NCBI RefSeq assembly: GCF_004346095.1
Contig: NZ_SLZV01000003.1
Coordinates: 62,001 to 126,000, forward strand
DNA: 64,000 nt
Origin: Faecalimonas umbilicata
GTDB lineage: Bacteria; Bacillota; Clostridia; Lachnospirales; Lachnospiraceae
Direction of reading: 5' to 3'
This document shows, piece after piece, positions 45,906 through 56,097 of the stretch (position 1 is its first letter; each line of letters opens with the position of its first letter). The notes under the pieces are model-generated. The model made no database searches. It saw nothing but the letters and a program-made list of their open reading frames with translations, and was not told the DNA's origin. The position numbers were made by a program, and so were the translations under genes.

Positions 45906-47007
45906 TTAATTTTTGTAGAGATATGACTCAACAACTCCCTGTATCTTTTCAAATTTTATATACTTTAGAAATTTTGATGCTTGAACAAATAATATTTTGT
46001 CTAGTATCGTACATATGACAAAGATTCCTAAAGTAACAACAATAGTAACTAAAACTATTGCTTGACTCTCTGCTTTTTCAGGCATATCAATAAAATTCCA
46101 CAAAAATTTTTTTACATATTGATTTTCATGAATCAAATATACACTAAACGTGCTATTAGAAAACCATAGAATATACCTTGAATACCCCCCCTAAATTTTT
46201 AGAGGACTTAACAACAAAATTTGTAATTAGCCATGCTGTCAACAACATTGGAAATGAAGTAAACTCCGTAAACAAACTAGATCCTGCTCCATTCAGTCCA
46301 ATTAAATTGGATATCCAAGTTATTGCCAATCTGGAACTAAATGAAAATAGCAATAATCCACTCACATATATCAACTGTTTCTTTATTGTTAATTTTTCTG
46401 AAAACCCATACAACTTAAGATATGCTCCAAAGCAATACAAAACCACAAACCAAATAATGCTATTTCCGCCTTCACCATTAAGTGTTTTTGCAAAAGGAAT
46501 AAAACTTCTCCAAAGCGAAAATAAAATAAAACATACTAACAAAAAAGCTTGGTAGTTCTTTTTGTTTAAAGATAATATAAATTTATTGATAAATGGCATC
46601 AACAAATATAGTCCAATATAAACTCTTGCAAACCAATATTGATTTCCAGAAATAGGCATTAATACTTTAATAAACGATGTTATTGAAAATAGTCCTCTGT
46701 CAATAATACCAACTGCCAACATTAATACTATTGAATAAAAGAACACCTGACACCATATCGTAAAAATTCTTTTTACCTTAAATTGTTTCTCACAAAGCAA
46801 ATATCCAGAAATCATCACATAAATATTTGTTGCAGGATAAGATATAATCTGCAGCAATGAAACTAAATAGTAATTAATAGAATTTTGAGGAATCGATTCC
46901 AAAAGATATGTATGCCCTATAGAGTGCCCCATAATTATCAAAAACATAGCGATGATTCGCAATATTTCAATATTCAAATTTCTATTACTTTTTGTATTCA
47001 TAATCAT
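45906..47007 (-). pseudogene. Membrane acyltransferase 3, split by one extra G in a G7 tract
   Basis: The first part (47007 to about 46156) starts MIMNTKSNRNLNIEILRIIAM and has the acyltransferase-3 His in LIIMGHSIGH. It stops early after LGGVFKVYSMVF. Removing one G from the run at 46185-46191 gives LGGYSRYILWFSNSTFSVYLIHENQYV, which joins perfectly to the second part (45906-46136), the final membrane helices. So the gene is one base away from coding about 366 residues. Start is chosen at 47007 with GGGAG upstream; it overlaps the preceding gene's stop. It is either phase-variable, decayed or a sequencing error. Confidence 0.85.
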
Positions 47008-47894
47008 CTTTTCAACTCCCACATATCTCCTACAATTTCATCGTATTGATCTGGAACAAAATCAGGAGCACCTCCAGCTGGAAAGAATGTTAATTCTCCA
47101 AAATAAACTTTCCCATTTGCCTGATAAAGATCTACACGAACAAACTGAAACGGCTTGCACAAATTCTCTGCAATTTTTTTCATTTCATCAAACAAAGTTG
47201 GTTTTGGAACATTCAAATTCGGATTATGCGGAAGCTCTTTACCAAATGGCATTAATTTCCAATCCATATCGTAAAAATTTCTAGTATTATGTGCTGTATT
47301 CCTACCAACTTCTAATTGCATAAAACGAGGCTGACCATTAAAGCAGAAAAATTTATAGTCTCTGAGCTCTCCGGTTTCATCTTCCAGATACTTTTCAATT
47401 ACAATACTTCTTGGCATATCTTTATACACCCATTCTCTTCCACTCCAAGATGTATCTTGCTTTAGCCAACTACGCATTAACATTTTTGCCTTCTTTTTAT
47501 TAAGCTTGTTCTTATCCTTAACAATAATATTCCATCCACTACCATGAGCTGCTTTCATAACAAATTTGTTAGGTAAACTGTCAAAATCAATATCCTCCAC
47601 ATGTTTAAAAACGCCATACTGTTCATTTAATAAATATCCATATCCCAAATCAGAGATATATTTCCTAACCCTATTTTTATCTGCACAAATCTGCATGAGC
47701 GGATCTTTCCCATTCAATTTGTACCATTGTAACTTTTCACTAAAACGTTTCGGATTATCAAGATTCAACATATTTCCCTTCGACTTCTTTCGATAATATC
47801 TTTTAATTGCTTTTTCATCTGAAATCAATTTTGGTAAAAAAAAACACTCTATTATATGTAGTTCACTAATTACATATTCCTTAATAAAACTCAC
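47004..47894 (-). CDS. TupA-like ATP-grasp protein
   Basis: 296 residues: NPKRFSEKLQWYKLNGKDPLM, ICADKNRVRKYI, NKFVMKAAHGSGWNIIVKDK, IEKYLEDETGELRDYKFFCF and FVRVDLYQANGKVYFGELTF. This matches the TupA-like ATP-grasp family found in polysaccharide loci (teichuronopeptide-type amide ligation has been proposed for it). If so, it may link an amino acid or an amine to a uronic acid of the polymer, which fits the UDP-uronate genes at 33-35.7 kb. It overlaps the acyltransferase start. Confidence 0.82.
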   Translation of the reverse strand: MSFIKEYVISELHIIECFFLPKLISDEKAIKRYYRKKSKGNMLNLDNPKRFSEKLQWYKLNGKDPLMQICADKNRVRKYISDLGYGYLLNEQYGVFKHVEDIDFDSLPNKFVMKAAHGSGWNIIVKDKNKLNKKKAKMLMRSWLKQDTSWSGREWVYKDMPRSIVIEKYLEDETGELRDYKFFCFNGQPRFMQLEVGRNTAHNTRNFYDMDWKLMPFGKELPHNPNLNVPKPTLFDEMKKIAENLCKPFQFVRVDLYQANGKVYFGELTFFPAGGAPDFVPDQYDEIVGDMWELKR

Positions 47895-47910
47895 TTTTAT
47901 CTCTCCTTCT

Positions 47911-49065
47911 TTAATACTCTATAAATGGATATGGTGTATAATTCAACAGAATACTATATAATTTTTCCAGAACAGCATCCGTCGAATACTTTCTGCATTC
48001 ACTCAACCCCTTTGTTACTATAGAATTTTTTAAATGCTCATTTTCAATCAACATGCTCACTTTGTTTGCAAAATCTAAAACATCCCCTTGATTTACTAAA
48101 AATCCTGTTTCACCATCGGTTATTACAGTAGAATGTCCTCTATTATTTGTTGCTACAACAGGTAATCCACTATACATCGCTTCAACTAGATTTAATCCTA
48201 ATCCCTCAACTATGCTAGAAGCAACACAAATATCAGACATTGCATACAAATTTCCAACATCTTCACGCCATCCTAGGTATCTAACATATTGGTCTAAGCC
48301 TTTTGACTTCGCATATTTCATATAATAACCATCACAATGATCAAAACCCGCAAGTACTAAATATGTATCCGGATTTTTTTTTCTTATTACTTCAAGAACA
48401 TCAATTAATAATCTCTGATTTTTATTCGGTGTCAATTCTGCAAGATAAATCAAAACAGTAGCATTATCTGAAATATTCATATTTTTTCTATACTGTGCTC
48501 GTATAACCATCTTATTATCTACATCAAACTTTGAAAAATCTGCTCCAACACCTTCTATAAAATACGACCGATGCTTAGGCTTTAATCTGTATTTTGAGTT
48601 GTAATAATCCTCTTGATTAATACATATAATTGCATCTGTTAATTTTGCCATAATTTTTTCGAAAGGATAAAATGTAATCCAAACATACCATGGTGCATCC
48701 TTACAAAAATCAAATCCATGATCAAAGAATACCACCTTTACATTTTTATTTTTAGAAAATATGCTAGCAATTCTGCCAGCAGCTCCACCAACAGTAGTAT
48801 GGCAATAAATAATATCATATTCATTTTCTTTTACAATATCAATTACCTGTTTAAATCCTTTGAATGTATTGATATTTACTGTTGCTCTCGTATATGCTAA
48901 TTTATACTGACTACTACAATATGGAATATCTTCATCACCACCACAAGCAACATCTACCGTCCATCCTAAATCAGTTAACTTTTTAATCATTGGCACATGA
49001 AATTTTAGCACATGCTCTTTAGCAACATTAGCAACAAAAAGAACTCTAACGTTTTGCTTCATCAT
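47911..49065 (-). CDS. Family 4 glycosyltransferase
   Basis: 384 residues, GT-B fold: N-terminal VLFVANVAKEHVLKFHVPMI, Gly-rich IYCHTTVGGAAGRIAS, and the C-terminal donor motif SIVEGLGLNLVEAMYSGLPVVATNNRG with the E-x7-E pattern. Related to CapM/EpsF enzymes that use UDP-sugars. The start overlaps the next GT4 gene's stop by 20 bases. Confidence 0.88.
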   Translation of the reverse strand: MMKQNVRVLFVANVAKEHVLKFHVPMIKKLTDLGWTVDVACGGDEDIPYCSSQYKLAYTRATVNINTFKGFKQVIDIVKENEYDIIYCHTTVGGAAGRIASIFSKNKNVKVVFFDHGFDFCKDAPWYVWITFYPFEKIMAKLTDAIICINQEDYYNSKYRLKPKHRSYFIEGVGADFSKFDVDNKMVIRAQYRKNMNISDNATVLIYLAELTPNKNQRLLIDVLEVIRKKNPDTYLVLAGFDHCDGYYMKYAKSKGLDQYVRYLGWREDVGNLYAMSDICVASSIVEGLGLNLVEAMYSGLPVVATNNRGHSTVITDGETGFLVNQGDVLDFANKVSMLIENEHLKNSIVTKGLSECRKYSTDAVLEKLYSILLNYTPYPFIEY

Positions 49066-50200
49066 CGTGTCCCCCTACATAATCTCTATATAATTGAAAT
49101 ACTACAGAGCATTGCTCTTTAGAATCAAATCCTTTATTTTGAAATGCATCAAGAATAGTTGAATATGGTATCGTATCTAACCTAAAATTTAACATCGCAT
49201 TAGCCCATTGTTCTGCATTATGCGGATCCACTCGTTCAACAAGACCTATTCCCATATCCGTTTCTTCAGGAACACCTGTTGATATCAAACTAGGAATTCC
49301 AGCCGCTTGTGCTTCTAATGCTGCAATCCCTAACCCCTCACTAATTGAAGGCATCACAAATAAATCAAATGCTGCAATTCTATCGCAAATACTGCTACTA
49401 TTTCCTAAAAAATGAACTCTATCGGAAACATTTAATTCTTTAGCCATAATAATTAGTTTTTTATAATACTCTTGATCATTTACTCGTCCATAACAGCAAA
49501 ACTCGACATTTCTACTCTTGATTTTATTAATTGCTTCTATAATAACCTCATAATTTTTTATAGATGAAATTCGGCCCACTGCACCAACAACAATGGTATC
49601 CTCTGAAAACCCTAACTTTTCTTTTTCTTCTATATGCTTTTGAACAGATGATCTATACTTTTTGACATCAATTACATTCTTTATTATCTTATATTTTTTA
49701 TTTTTCCCAAATAATCTCTCACCTGCCGCTTTTGAACACGCCCAAAACTCTGTTCCATATCTTTTTACAAATAGCTTCATTACATATAGTAATATTTCTT
49801 CCTTTGCAATATACCAAAAAGAACCTCGAAATTTAATATCTGCATGACAGTGAATAATTCTTGTATCAATCCCACATAAATATGCGGCATATGAAATAAT
49901 CCCCCCAATTCCGTTAATGTGACTATGTACAATATCTGGTTTTCCAATTCTATCACATAAACCCTTGAACTCTCCAACATATTTTTTTATTCCTACGGAA
50001 CCAACAGAAGGTAAGAAATAAGTTTTAATTCCCAAACTATGAATTTCCTTATCGTGAATACCAGAAAAATTAGTGGTTTCAGAATGAATAATCAAAATAA
50101 GATTTATATCATTTGGCTTATTTCGACAAAATTCCATTATTAAGCTTTCAGTGCCTCCCGAGTTCATAACCCCATTCATTTCCCATACTGTTACTGCCAT
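49046..50200 (-). CDS. Family 4 glycosyltransferase
   Basis: 384 residues, GT-B fold: GVMNSGGTESLIMEFCR acceptor loop, HSHINGIGGIISYAAY, VGAVGRISSIKNYEVIIEAI and the donor motif PSISEGLGIAALEAQAAGIPSLIS (E-x7-E). It is like EpsF/WelA-type capsule transferases. Its stop overlaps the downstream GT4 gene, and the start is 9 bp after the polymerase gene. Confidence 0.88.
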   Translation of the reverse strand: MAVTVWEMNGVMNSGGTESLIMEFCRNKPNDINLILIIHSETTNFSGIHDKEIHSLGIKTYFLPSVGSVGIKKYVGEFKGLCDRIGKPDIVHSHINGIGGIISYAAYLCGIDTRIIHCHADIKFRGSFWYIAKEEILLYVMKLFVKRYGTEFWACSKAAGERLFGKNKKYKIIKNVIDVKKYRSSVQKHIEEKEKLGFSEDTIVVGAVGRISSIKNYEVIIEAINKIKSRNVEFCCYGRVNDQEYYKKLIIMAKELNVSDRVHFLGNSSSICDRIAAFDLFVMPSISEGLGIAALEAQAAGIPSLISTGVPEETDMGIGLVERVDPHNAEQWANAMLNFRLDTIPYSTILDAFQNKGFDSKEQCSVVFQLYRDYVGGHDDEAKR

Positions 50201-50209
50201 ATTTTCTCC

Positions 50210-51283
50210 TTATCTATAAAATATCCATTGAAAATTTTGTAATGTATCTCGAGCTTGTATTTCGTGAATCCAAAAAAAGCCATATAAAATAATCATCAAA
50301 AATAAAAAAGCTTTTTTATTATTCTCAGACATATATCTTTTTAACTTTGGAAAAGCAATTGTGGCATAAATATCTGTATAAATTCCTATACGAGCAAGAT
50401 AAGTACTTGATGATGTAACTAACATAAATAATGCATTAATAATCAACAAGTTATAATAAAATGCTAACTCAGGATTTTTTCTGTCCCGTTTAGGAACAAG
50501 AAATATAAGCAATAATGGTAAAAAGGCCATCATTACCCGAAAAGGGTTTACGTCTGCTGTCATATAAACAAATTCTGTTTGATCTGTTCCTTTAAAATAG
50601 CTCATAACTTCAAATACTTTATCTAGACTCAACGCTGCTACAACTGCGATAATTACCATCCAAAATATAGATTTTACCGAAATTTTATCTGTTGCAATAA
50701 AATATACTACCACGAATACAATTGCAGTACGATGAAAGAAAAACGCAAGCATAACAGTTAGTAAAAAATGCCAAAACTTTTTTTCATATATATAATGATG
50801 TCCTGCAAATAATATTGCACTAGCTGCATATTGTCTCATCGCTCCAAATGATCCATGCCATGCACCTATAAAAATATAAGTAATAATTGCCCAAAAAAAG
50901 TCATCTGAATATTTACTCATAGTTTTTATATTTTTTCCAATTGTAAACAACGCAAGAATAAAAAACATTGATGCATAATCATCATAAAACCAACTTCCGA
51001 TTATTGTTAGAAGTTTGTAACCCGGCTCATCGAGAGTCTTCAACGAGTTCCAAAAAGTTGATTTTACTTGTTCGTATCCTAATGCATAATTCATGTAATC
51101 GGCTCCAACTCTATATCTAAAACCTGCAACAAAAATAAGTACAATTGCTGTAAGAATTACAAAAAAATGAAATTTAAACAAACTATTAGAACTACACTCT
51201 CTATTTAATAATCGAATTTTATTGTTTTGGGCAACTAAAGCAAAAAAGCCAGCCAATAATAATGTTATAACATATACTCTCAT
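50210..51283 (-). CDS. EpsG/Wzy-like polysaccharide polymerase
   Basis: 357 residues with 9-10 membrane helices; the conserved EpsG pattern RVGADYMNYALGYEQ followed by EPGYKLLTIIGSWF, and AMRQYAASAILFAGHHYIYEKKF, is clear. These proteins join flipped repeat units into the chain on the outer face. Together with the flippase it shows a Wzx/Wzy-type pathway. The IS3 element lies just upstream and could separate this gene from the rest of the operon, unless it provides a promoter. Confidence 0.85.
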   Translation of the reverse strand: MRVYVITLLLAGFFALVAQNNKIRLLNRECSSNSLFKFHFFVILTAIVLIFVAGFRYRVGADYMNYALGYEQVKSTFWNSLKTLDEPGYKLLTIIGSWFYDDYASMFFILALFTIGKNIKTMSKYSDDFFWAIITYIFIGAWHGSFGAMRQYAASAILFAGHHYIYEKKFWHFLLTVMLAFFFHRTAIVFVVVYFIATDKISVKSIFWMVIIAVVAALSLDKVFEVMSYFKGTDQTEFVYMTADVNPFRVMMAFLPLLLIFLVPKRDRKNPELAFYYNLLIINALFMLVTSSSTYLARIGIYTDIYATIAFPKLKRYMSENNKKAFLFLMIILYGFFWIHEIQARDTLQNFQWIFYR

Positions 51284-51400
51284 TTATTAACTCCTCAATT
51301 TACTACACTTATATTATCAAAACAGTTTATCTTTAAACTCTAATAATTATCTGGTCCTATGTCAAGATTTAGCACAAGTTAAAATGAGGTTTTCCTCATC

Positions 51401-52313
51401 TTAACCTGCCAGCTGCAATTCGTCTTGCTGAAGCCTACGATACAGCTCTTCATAATCTTTTGGTGACATATAATCACAGTGACTATGAATTCGTTTCGTA
51501 TTGTAGAATGCTTCCAAATATTCAAAAATCAAACGATATGCATGATCATAATCTCGAATCTTAAACCGATTCAGCCATTCTCTCTTAATCAGGGAATGGA
51601 ACGACTCAATACATGCGTTATCCCATGGATATGCCTTTTTAGAATAACTACACTGCATGGTTGCGGTTACACGTTTGTATTCTTTTGATACATACTGGCT
51701 TCCCCGGTCTGAATGCAGAATTAAAGGCTTATCGATATTGCGTCTTGCTTTGGCTTTCTTTATTGTTTCAATCATGCAGAATACCTCCAATGTTTTGGAA
51801 AGTGTCCAGGCAATGATTTTTCTGGAATATAAGTCCATGATACTGGTCAGATAAACAAATCCGTCTATCGTAGATATAAGTGATATCAGAACACCAAACA
51901 GCATTTGGACGTTCTGGATTAAACTGTTCATCAAGGATATTTTTTAATTCGCTGCTGAAGTCAGAATCTTTGGTTGTGATAGTCCATGGCTTGACCCACT
52001 GGGCTTTGATGCCCATTTGCTTCATATACTTACCAACAGTACGTTCGGAGATGATTTCTCCTGATTTACGCAATTCTCTGGTGATTTTAGGGGCACCATA
52101 ATTCTGTTTGGATTCATCGTAAATATCCTGAATTTTAGCTTTTACGGCTTCACGTCTTTTTTCCGTATTAGAAGGAACACGTTTTAGCCACGCATGATAA
52201 CCAGAACGGGAAACGCCAAGATGTTTCAACATTCCGGAGACAGAAACTCGGCGCTTCGCCTTATGGGCAGTTTCTGCCATCTCCGTAACTTCGAGATAAA
52301 TGGCTTCTGTCAT
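51401..52313 (-). pseudogene. IS3 orfB (DDE transposase) with internal frameshift
   Basis: The first part (52313 to about 51870) holds the HTH_21 region (VSVSGMLKHLGVSRSGYHAW, NYGAPKITRELR) and the first catalytic Asp in WCSDITYI. The frame then slips near 51868. The rest reads TIDGFVYLTSIMDLYSRKII, ILHSDRGSQYVS with the second Asp, and the Glu in WDNACIESFHSLIKRE. About one codon is missing at the junction. Full activity is unlikely unless frameshifting restores it. Confidence 0.85.
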
Positions 52314-52594
52314 TTTCCCAGAATGTTGATTGCTTTTTTTAATACTTCAAGGGCATCCTGTGCATCTCGTAATTCTCGTTTTAATCGTGCGATTTCTTTT
52401 GTTTCATCAGAAGCATAGTTACCGGAACCACGACTTTCAATATCACCTGTTTCGCGCAGTTCTTTCTGCCAGCGTGATAATGTCTGCTGACTGATTCCTA
52501 AATTTGTAGCACACCCCCGCAGTCCTAAGTTCTTGTAATCATGATAATACTGGACTGCATCCAGCTTAAATTGTTTGTCATAGTGTTTTGCCAT
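52310..52594 (-). CDS. IS3 OrfA (HTH protein)
   Basis: 94 residues, MAKHYDKQFKLDAVQYYHDY and LGISQQTLSRWQKELRETG, the IS3 OrfA/HTH_8-type DNA-binding part, then the Leu-rich IARLKRELRDAQDALEVLKKA coiled coil. It overlaps orfB by four bases, where IS3 elements normally frameshift to make the OrfAB transposase. Looks intact. Confidence 0.88.
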   Translation of the reverse strand: MAKHYDKQFKLDAVQYYHDYKNLGLRGCATNLGISQQTLSRWQKELRETGDIESRGSGNYASDETKEIARLKRELRDAQDALEVLKKAINILGK

Positions 52595-52856
52595 AATGAG
52601 ATCCTCCTTCAGTGCGGTACCTACATTGTACCATGATTTTTCTTATAAGGAATTCTCATTTTGACTTGTACTATTTATATTCTAACACCAATCAAATACA
52701 TATAATTTAAATCTTATACTCTCAATAAAATCTCTTTACTTGTTTAACATCTACTATTCTGTTAACTTCATTTGTTAATCAACTTGCTTTTATAGCAACC
52801 ATCTTTAATCTACATATTAATCCGTTTTTAGAAGCGAAATTATCTTCAAATCTTTC

Positions 52857-54244
52857 TTAATATTTTGATTTACAAATCACTGCAAATATTACACCAATCA
52901 CAGCCCAACCACCTGTAATTACTAGTTCTTGAATTGTTAATGTACACCCCGTTCTAGGAATCAAATACATAACACACAAAAACCCAGACAACACTATTGC
53001 CATAAATCCAACTAATTTATAATTTTTGACCTCATAAGGTCTCTTCATATTAGGTTCTTTAATTCTTATCTTAACGAATGCTATAGCAACCATGCAGTAT
53101 GAAATACAGCAAGCAAAACTGGCACTGTTTGCAATCCATACAAGCATCACTCTTCCAAAAAAAAGTGATAAAATTGATAACCCTCCAATCAAAATTAATG
53201 AGAGATGTGGAGTTTTATATTTGGTATGTATCTTTCCAAACATATGCGGAATCATGTATGAATCAGCCATGGACATAAGTGCTCTATTCCCACCAATCAT
53301 AAAAGAGTTCCAACTTGTAACAACACCACACATACCACCAACAATAAGCAACTTAGCCATCACTGCACTATTAAACAGTTTTGCCATTGCATCAGCTGTA
53401 ACAAGTCCACTTTTACAAATCGAATCAGAAATTTCATCAGCGTTCATACCATAACCAACGGCTAATACAACAAATCCATAAAATGCAACCGCAAATGCAA
53501 TAGAAAATATCAGCATCTTTCCAATTTTTTTAGAGGAATATTGATTTCTTCTGCTACCTGAGGTATAACATCAAAACCGAAAAGAAAAAATGGCGTCACC
53601 ATAGCCACAGAAAGAATATTCTTTACATTTGAACTAATATCTTTTCCAATAAAAAGCTGTCCAGTAAGGTTTGACTTTTCCCCCTTAATTGCTGAGATAA
53701 CTATTAAGCTGATATCAACTGTTGCAATCGTAATTGTAAGAATCTTCTGAAGCATAGCTGCTGCTTTAACACCTCTTATATTAACCCATGTAATCAATAT
53801 AGCAAACGCAATTGCTACAATTAACCATGAAAGATAAATATCAAATCCAGCTATTGTATATAAATAACCTTTCAAAAAACCTGGAAAAATATACTGAATA
53901 ATAGTTGGTAAAGAACATGCCTCAAAACATACAACACCGATATAACTAAAAATAATCGCCCATGTGCAGATAAATGATCCAATAGTTCCAAATGCCCTTT
54001 GAGTGAAAACCTTAGCCCCACCACTTTCTGGCATCGCTGTTGTCAACTCAGCATATACTAATCCAACAAAATAAATCATTATACCACCTAAAAGGAACGC
54101 AAGCATTGTTCCCAAAACTCCAGCTTTTTTAATCCAATCACCAGATGAAACAACCCATCCCCATCCAATCATTGCTCCAAAAGCTGTAACTAAGACATCA
54201 CCGGTGTTTAATACTTTATTTAATTCTCTGCTCTTCTTTTCCAT
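52857..54244 (-). pseudogene. APC-family amino-acid permease, split by one missing A in an A-run
   Basis: The first part (54244-53510) has the APC N-terminus: LNTGDVLVTAFGAMIGWGWV, GGIMIYFVGLVYAELTTAMPESGG and ending EEINIPLKK. The second (53516-52857) continues MLIFSIAFAVAFYGFVVL to the C-terminal helices. Adding one A to the run at 53525-53531 gives PLKKIGKMLIFS without a gap, so a single base separates this from a complete protein of about 460 residues. Being inside a capsule cluster, next to an ATP-grasp enzyme, it may supply an amino acid for polymer decoration; that is inference. Confidence 0.85.
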
Positions 54245-54310
54245 TAATTCTCCTCTTTCTTGAGTTTATGTTTAACTTTCACTCGTCAAATAGAGATATA
54301 ACACTCACAA

Positions 54311-55435
54311 TCAATGCATATATTTTTGCTTATACTCCATGAAGAGCTGAAATGGTTTAAAATCATCTCTCCCCATATACATCTTGCATTCAGCCGTCAT
54401 ATATTCCTTAAGCCATTCCTCTTTTGAAATAATTCCTGTTTTAACACGAACGTCATAATCAAAACACTCAGCCATAGCAGTTAAACCATCGGGAACTTTT
54501 TTATAATATTTTTCCTTATCAATAAACCCTTTTTCCATAGACTCACACCAATAGACAACTTGAGGCATTCCTGCTACTGTGGTAGAATATCCAAGGGCAG
54601 TATTTCTAAAGTTGATTTCCAAAAACCAAAGATTCCCATCTCTGTCTTTCAAAAATTCAAATTCAAAAATCCCCTCTAATCTAATATCCTCAATAACTTT
54701 TGCAATTTTCTTCTGCATTTCTTTATTTTCAGAATTCTTAATAAACCAGTAAGGCGAATACTTATCTGGCATATTATACACCTGACTAGCCTCCGTTATT
54801 ACCCAAACATCTTTACCATGATTTACACTAATGGCATCGAAAGACAACTCATCAACTTTTTCAATATACTGCTGAACAAGGACTTTTTCACTCCTCATAT
54901 GACTGAAAGCTTCATTAAGTTCGATGTCATTGTAACAAACATATACAATATCTTTCCATTCATCACCTATCGAATTAATGGCCTTAGTCATAACCGGATA
55001 AACTATATCTTTAGGAATTTCTCCCACTTTTACTTTCCATGTTTTTGCAATCTTAATATCATGCTTAGCAACAATACTCATCATCACATCTTTATCCATA
55101 TAATGAGCAATGCGTCCAGACTCTCCTGCATTATAGAAAAAGAAATAATCTTTCAATCTATCATAATACTTATCAATCATCGCAACAGTCACATCATCAC
55201 CTGTAAGGATAAATGATTTCTCTCTTGTACTTGCAAATTTATCAATAATAAGTTCTATCCCATCTTCTGTAGAGTCTACGTAGTACTTTTCCTTTACATA
55301 TTTACTTTGTCCAACAAATTTTAAGTCTCCTCTGACGGCGACAACAATTGGGCTAATTCCAGCCTCGCCAAGCGTTCTTACAATTCCCAATGGATTGTAA
55401 TGTTCTTTTGTAACAAGAACTATATATTCTCTCAT
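54311..55435 (-). CDS. ATP-grasp carboxylate-amine ligase
   Basis: 374 residues: N-terminal PLGIVRTLGEAGISPIVVAV, the linker PVMTKAIN, lysine/glutamate-rich ATP site VLVQQYIEKVDELSFDAI, and metal-binding FEFEFLKDRDGNLWFLEINFRN (E...E-x-N). It belongs to the carbamoyl-phosphate-synthase-like ATP-grasp ligases common in capsule loci, which attach an amino acid or similar carboxylate to an amine. It overlaps the sugar transferase stop by four bases, next to a PIG-L deacetylase and an amino-acid permease, which suggests it acylates a freed amino group of the first sugar. Confidence 0.82.
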   Translation of the reverse strand: MREYIVLVTKEHYNPLGIVRTLGEAGISPIVVAVRGDLKFVGQSKYVKEKYYVDSTEDGIELIIDKFASTREKSFILTGDDVTVAMIDKYYDRLKDYFFFYNAGESGRIAHYMDKDVMMSIVAKHDIKIAKTWKVKVGEIPKDIVYPVMTKAINSIGDEWKDIVYVCYNDIELNEAFSHMRSEKVLVQQYIEKVDELSFDAISVNHGKDVWVITEASQVYNMPDKYSPYWFIKNSENKEMQKKIAKVIEDIRLEGIFEFEFLKDRDGNLWFLEINFRNTALGYSTTVAGMPQVVYWCESMEKGFIDKEKYYKKVPDGLTAMAECFDYDVRVKTGIISKEEWLKEYMTAECKMYMGRDDFKPFQLFMEYKQKYMH

Positions 55436-56094
55436 TTAATCTCTACTCCCTTTTTCTCCCATTCTTTGAGTGTTTTTTCATCTACTGTTTCACGACGATA
55501 ATCATGAAGCATTGGTCTATCATCTTCGCCATAATTACTCTTCATTCGTTTATATAGAATAACAAAAGTACATAATATCACCTTAACATCCATAATAAAT
55601 GAAAGATTTTCTGCATAATATGCTTCAATTTCTAACTGAGTTTCCCAGTCACATTGTATTTCTTTACTAAGACAATCAGGCGGAATTAATCCTCCTTTTA
55701 CCTTATGTCCTTTACGTTCTTTTTCTGTATAATACGGAAGATAGAATGACGGCTGAGGTCTTGGTCCTACAATACTCATATCTCCCTTAAAGATCATGAA
55801 TAATTCTGGAAGTTCATCCAAAGATGTGGACCGTAAAGCAATTCCGAACTTAGTAAGTCTCTCTTTTTCTGGAAGTAATTCTCCATTCTCATCCGTTTCA
55901 TTTGTCATTGAACGAAATTTATATAATTTAAATATCTTCTCGTCCTTACCAATTCGATCTTGTGAGAAAAGAATTGGACTTCCCATCTGTACTCTTACAA
56001 CAATGGCAATAATCAGGTAAATTGGTGACAATACAATAATTGCAATACCAGATAAAACAATATCTAACAATCGCTTAATAAACAACTTATACAT
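55432..56094 (-). CDS. Initiating undecaprenyl-phosphate sugar-1-phosphate transferase (PglC/WcaJ C-terminal type)
   Basis: 220 residues, the short monotopic form: MYKLFIKRLLDIVLSGIAIIVL membrane hairpin, GSPILFSQDRIGKDEKIFKLYKFRSM, LRSTSLDELPELFMIFKGDMSIVGPRP with the catalytic Asp-Glu pair. It transfers the first sugar phosphate to undecaprenyl phosphate. The usual GITGWAQV-like stretch is replaced by GGLIPPDCLSKE, so the substrate may differ from common galactose or bacillosamine donors. Confidence 0.9.
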   Translation of the reverse strand: MYKLFIKRLLDIVLSGIAIIVLSPIYLIIAIVVRVQMGSPILFSQDRIGKDEKIFKLYKFRSMTNETDENGELLPEKERLTKFGIALRSTSLDELPELFMIFKGDMSIVGPRPQPSFYLPYYTEKERKGHKVKGGLIPPDCLSKEIQCDWETQLEIEAYYAENLSFIMDVKVILCTFVILYKRMKSNYGEDDRPMLHDYRRETVDEKTLKEWEKKGVEIK

Positions 56095-56097
56095 TTC

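Larger units (their letters stand above)
51352..52690 (-). mobile_element. IS3-family element with 3-bp target repeat
   Basis: The ends TGGTCCTA... (51352) and ...TAACACCA (52690) are imperfect inverted repeats of about 36 bp sharing ACAAGT-AAAATGAG. The three bases ATC flank both sides (51349-51351 and 52691-52693), a direct repeat as expected of IS3. It carries orfA and a broken orfB and is inserted between the permease and polymerase genes. Confidence 0.85.
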
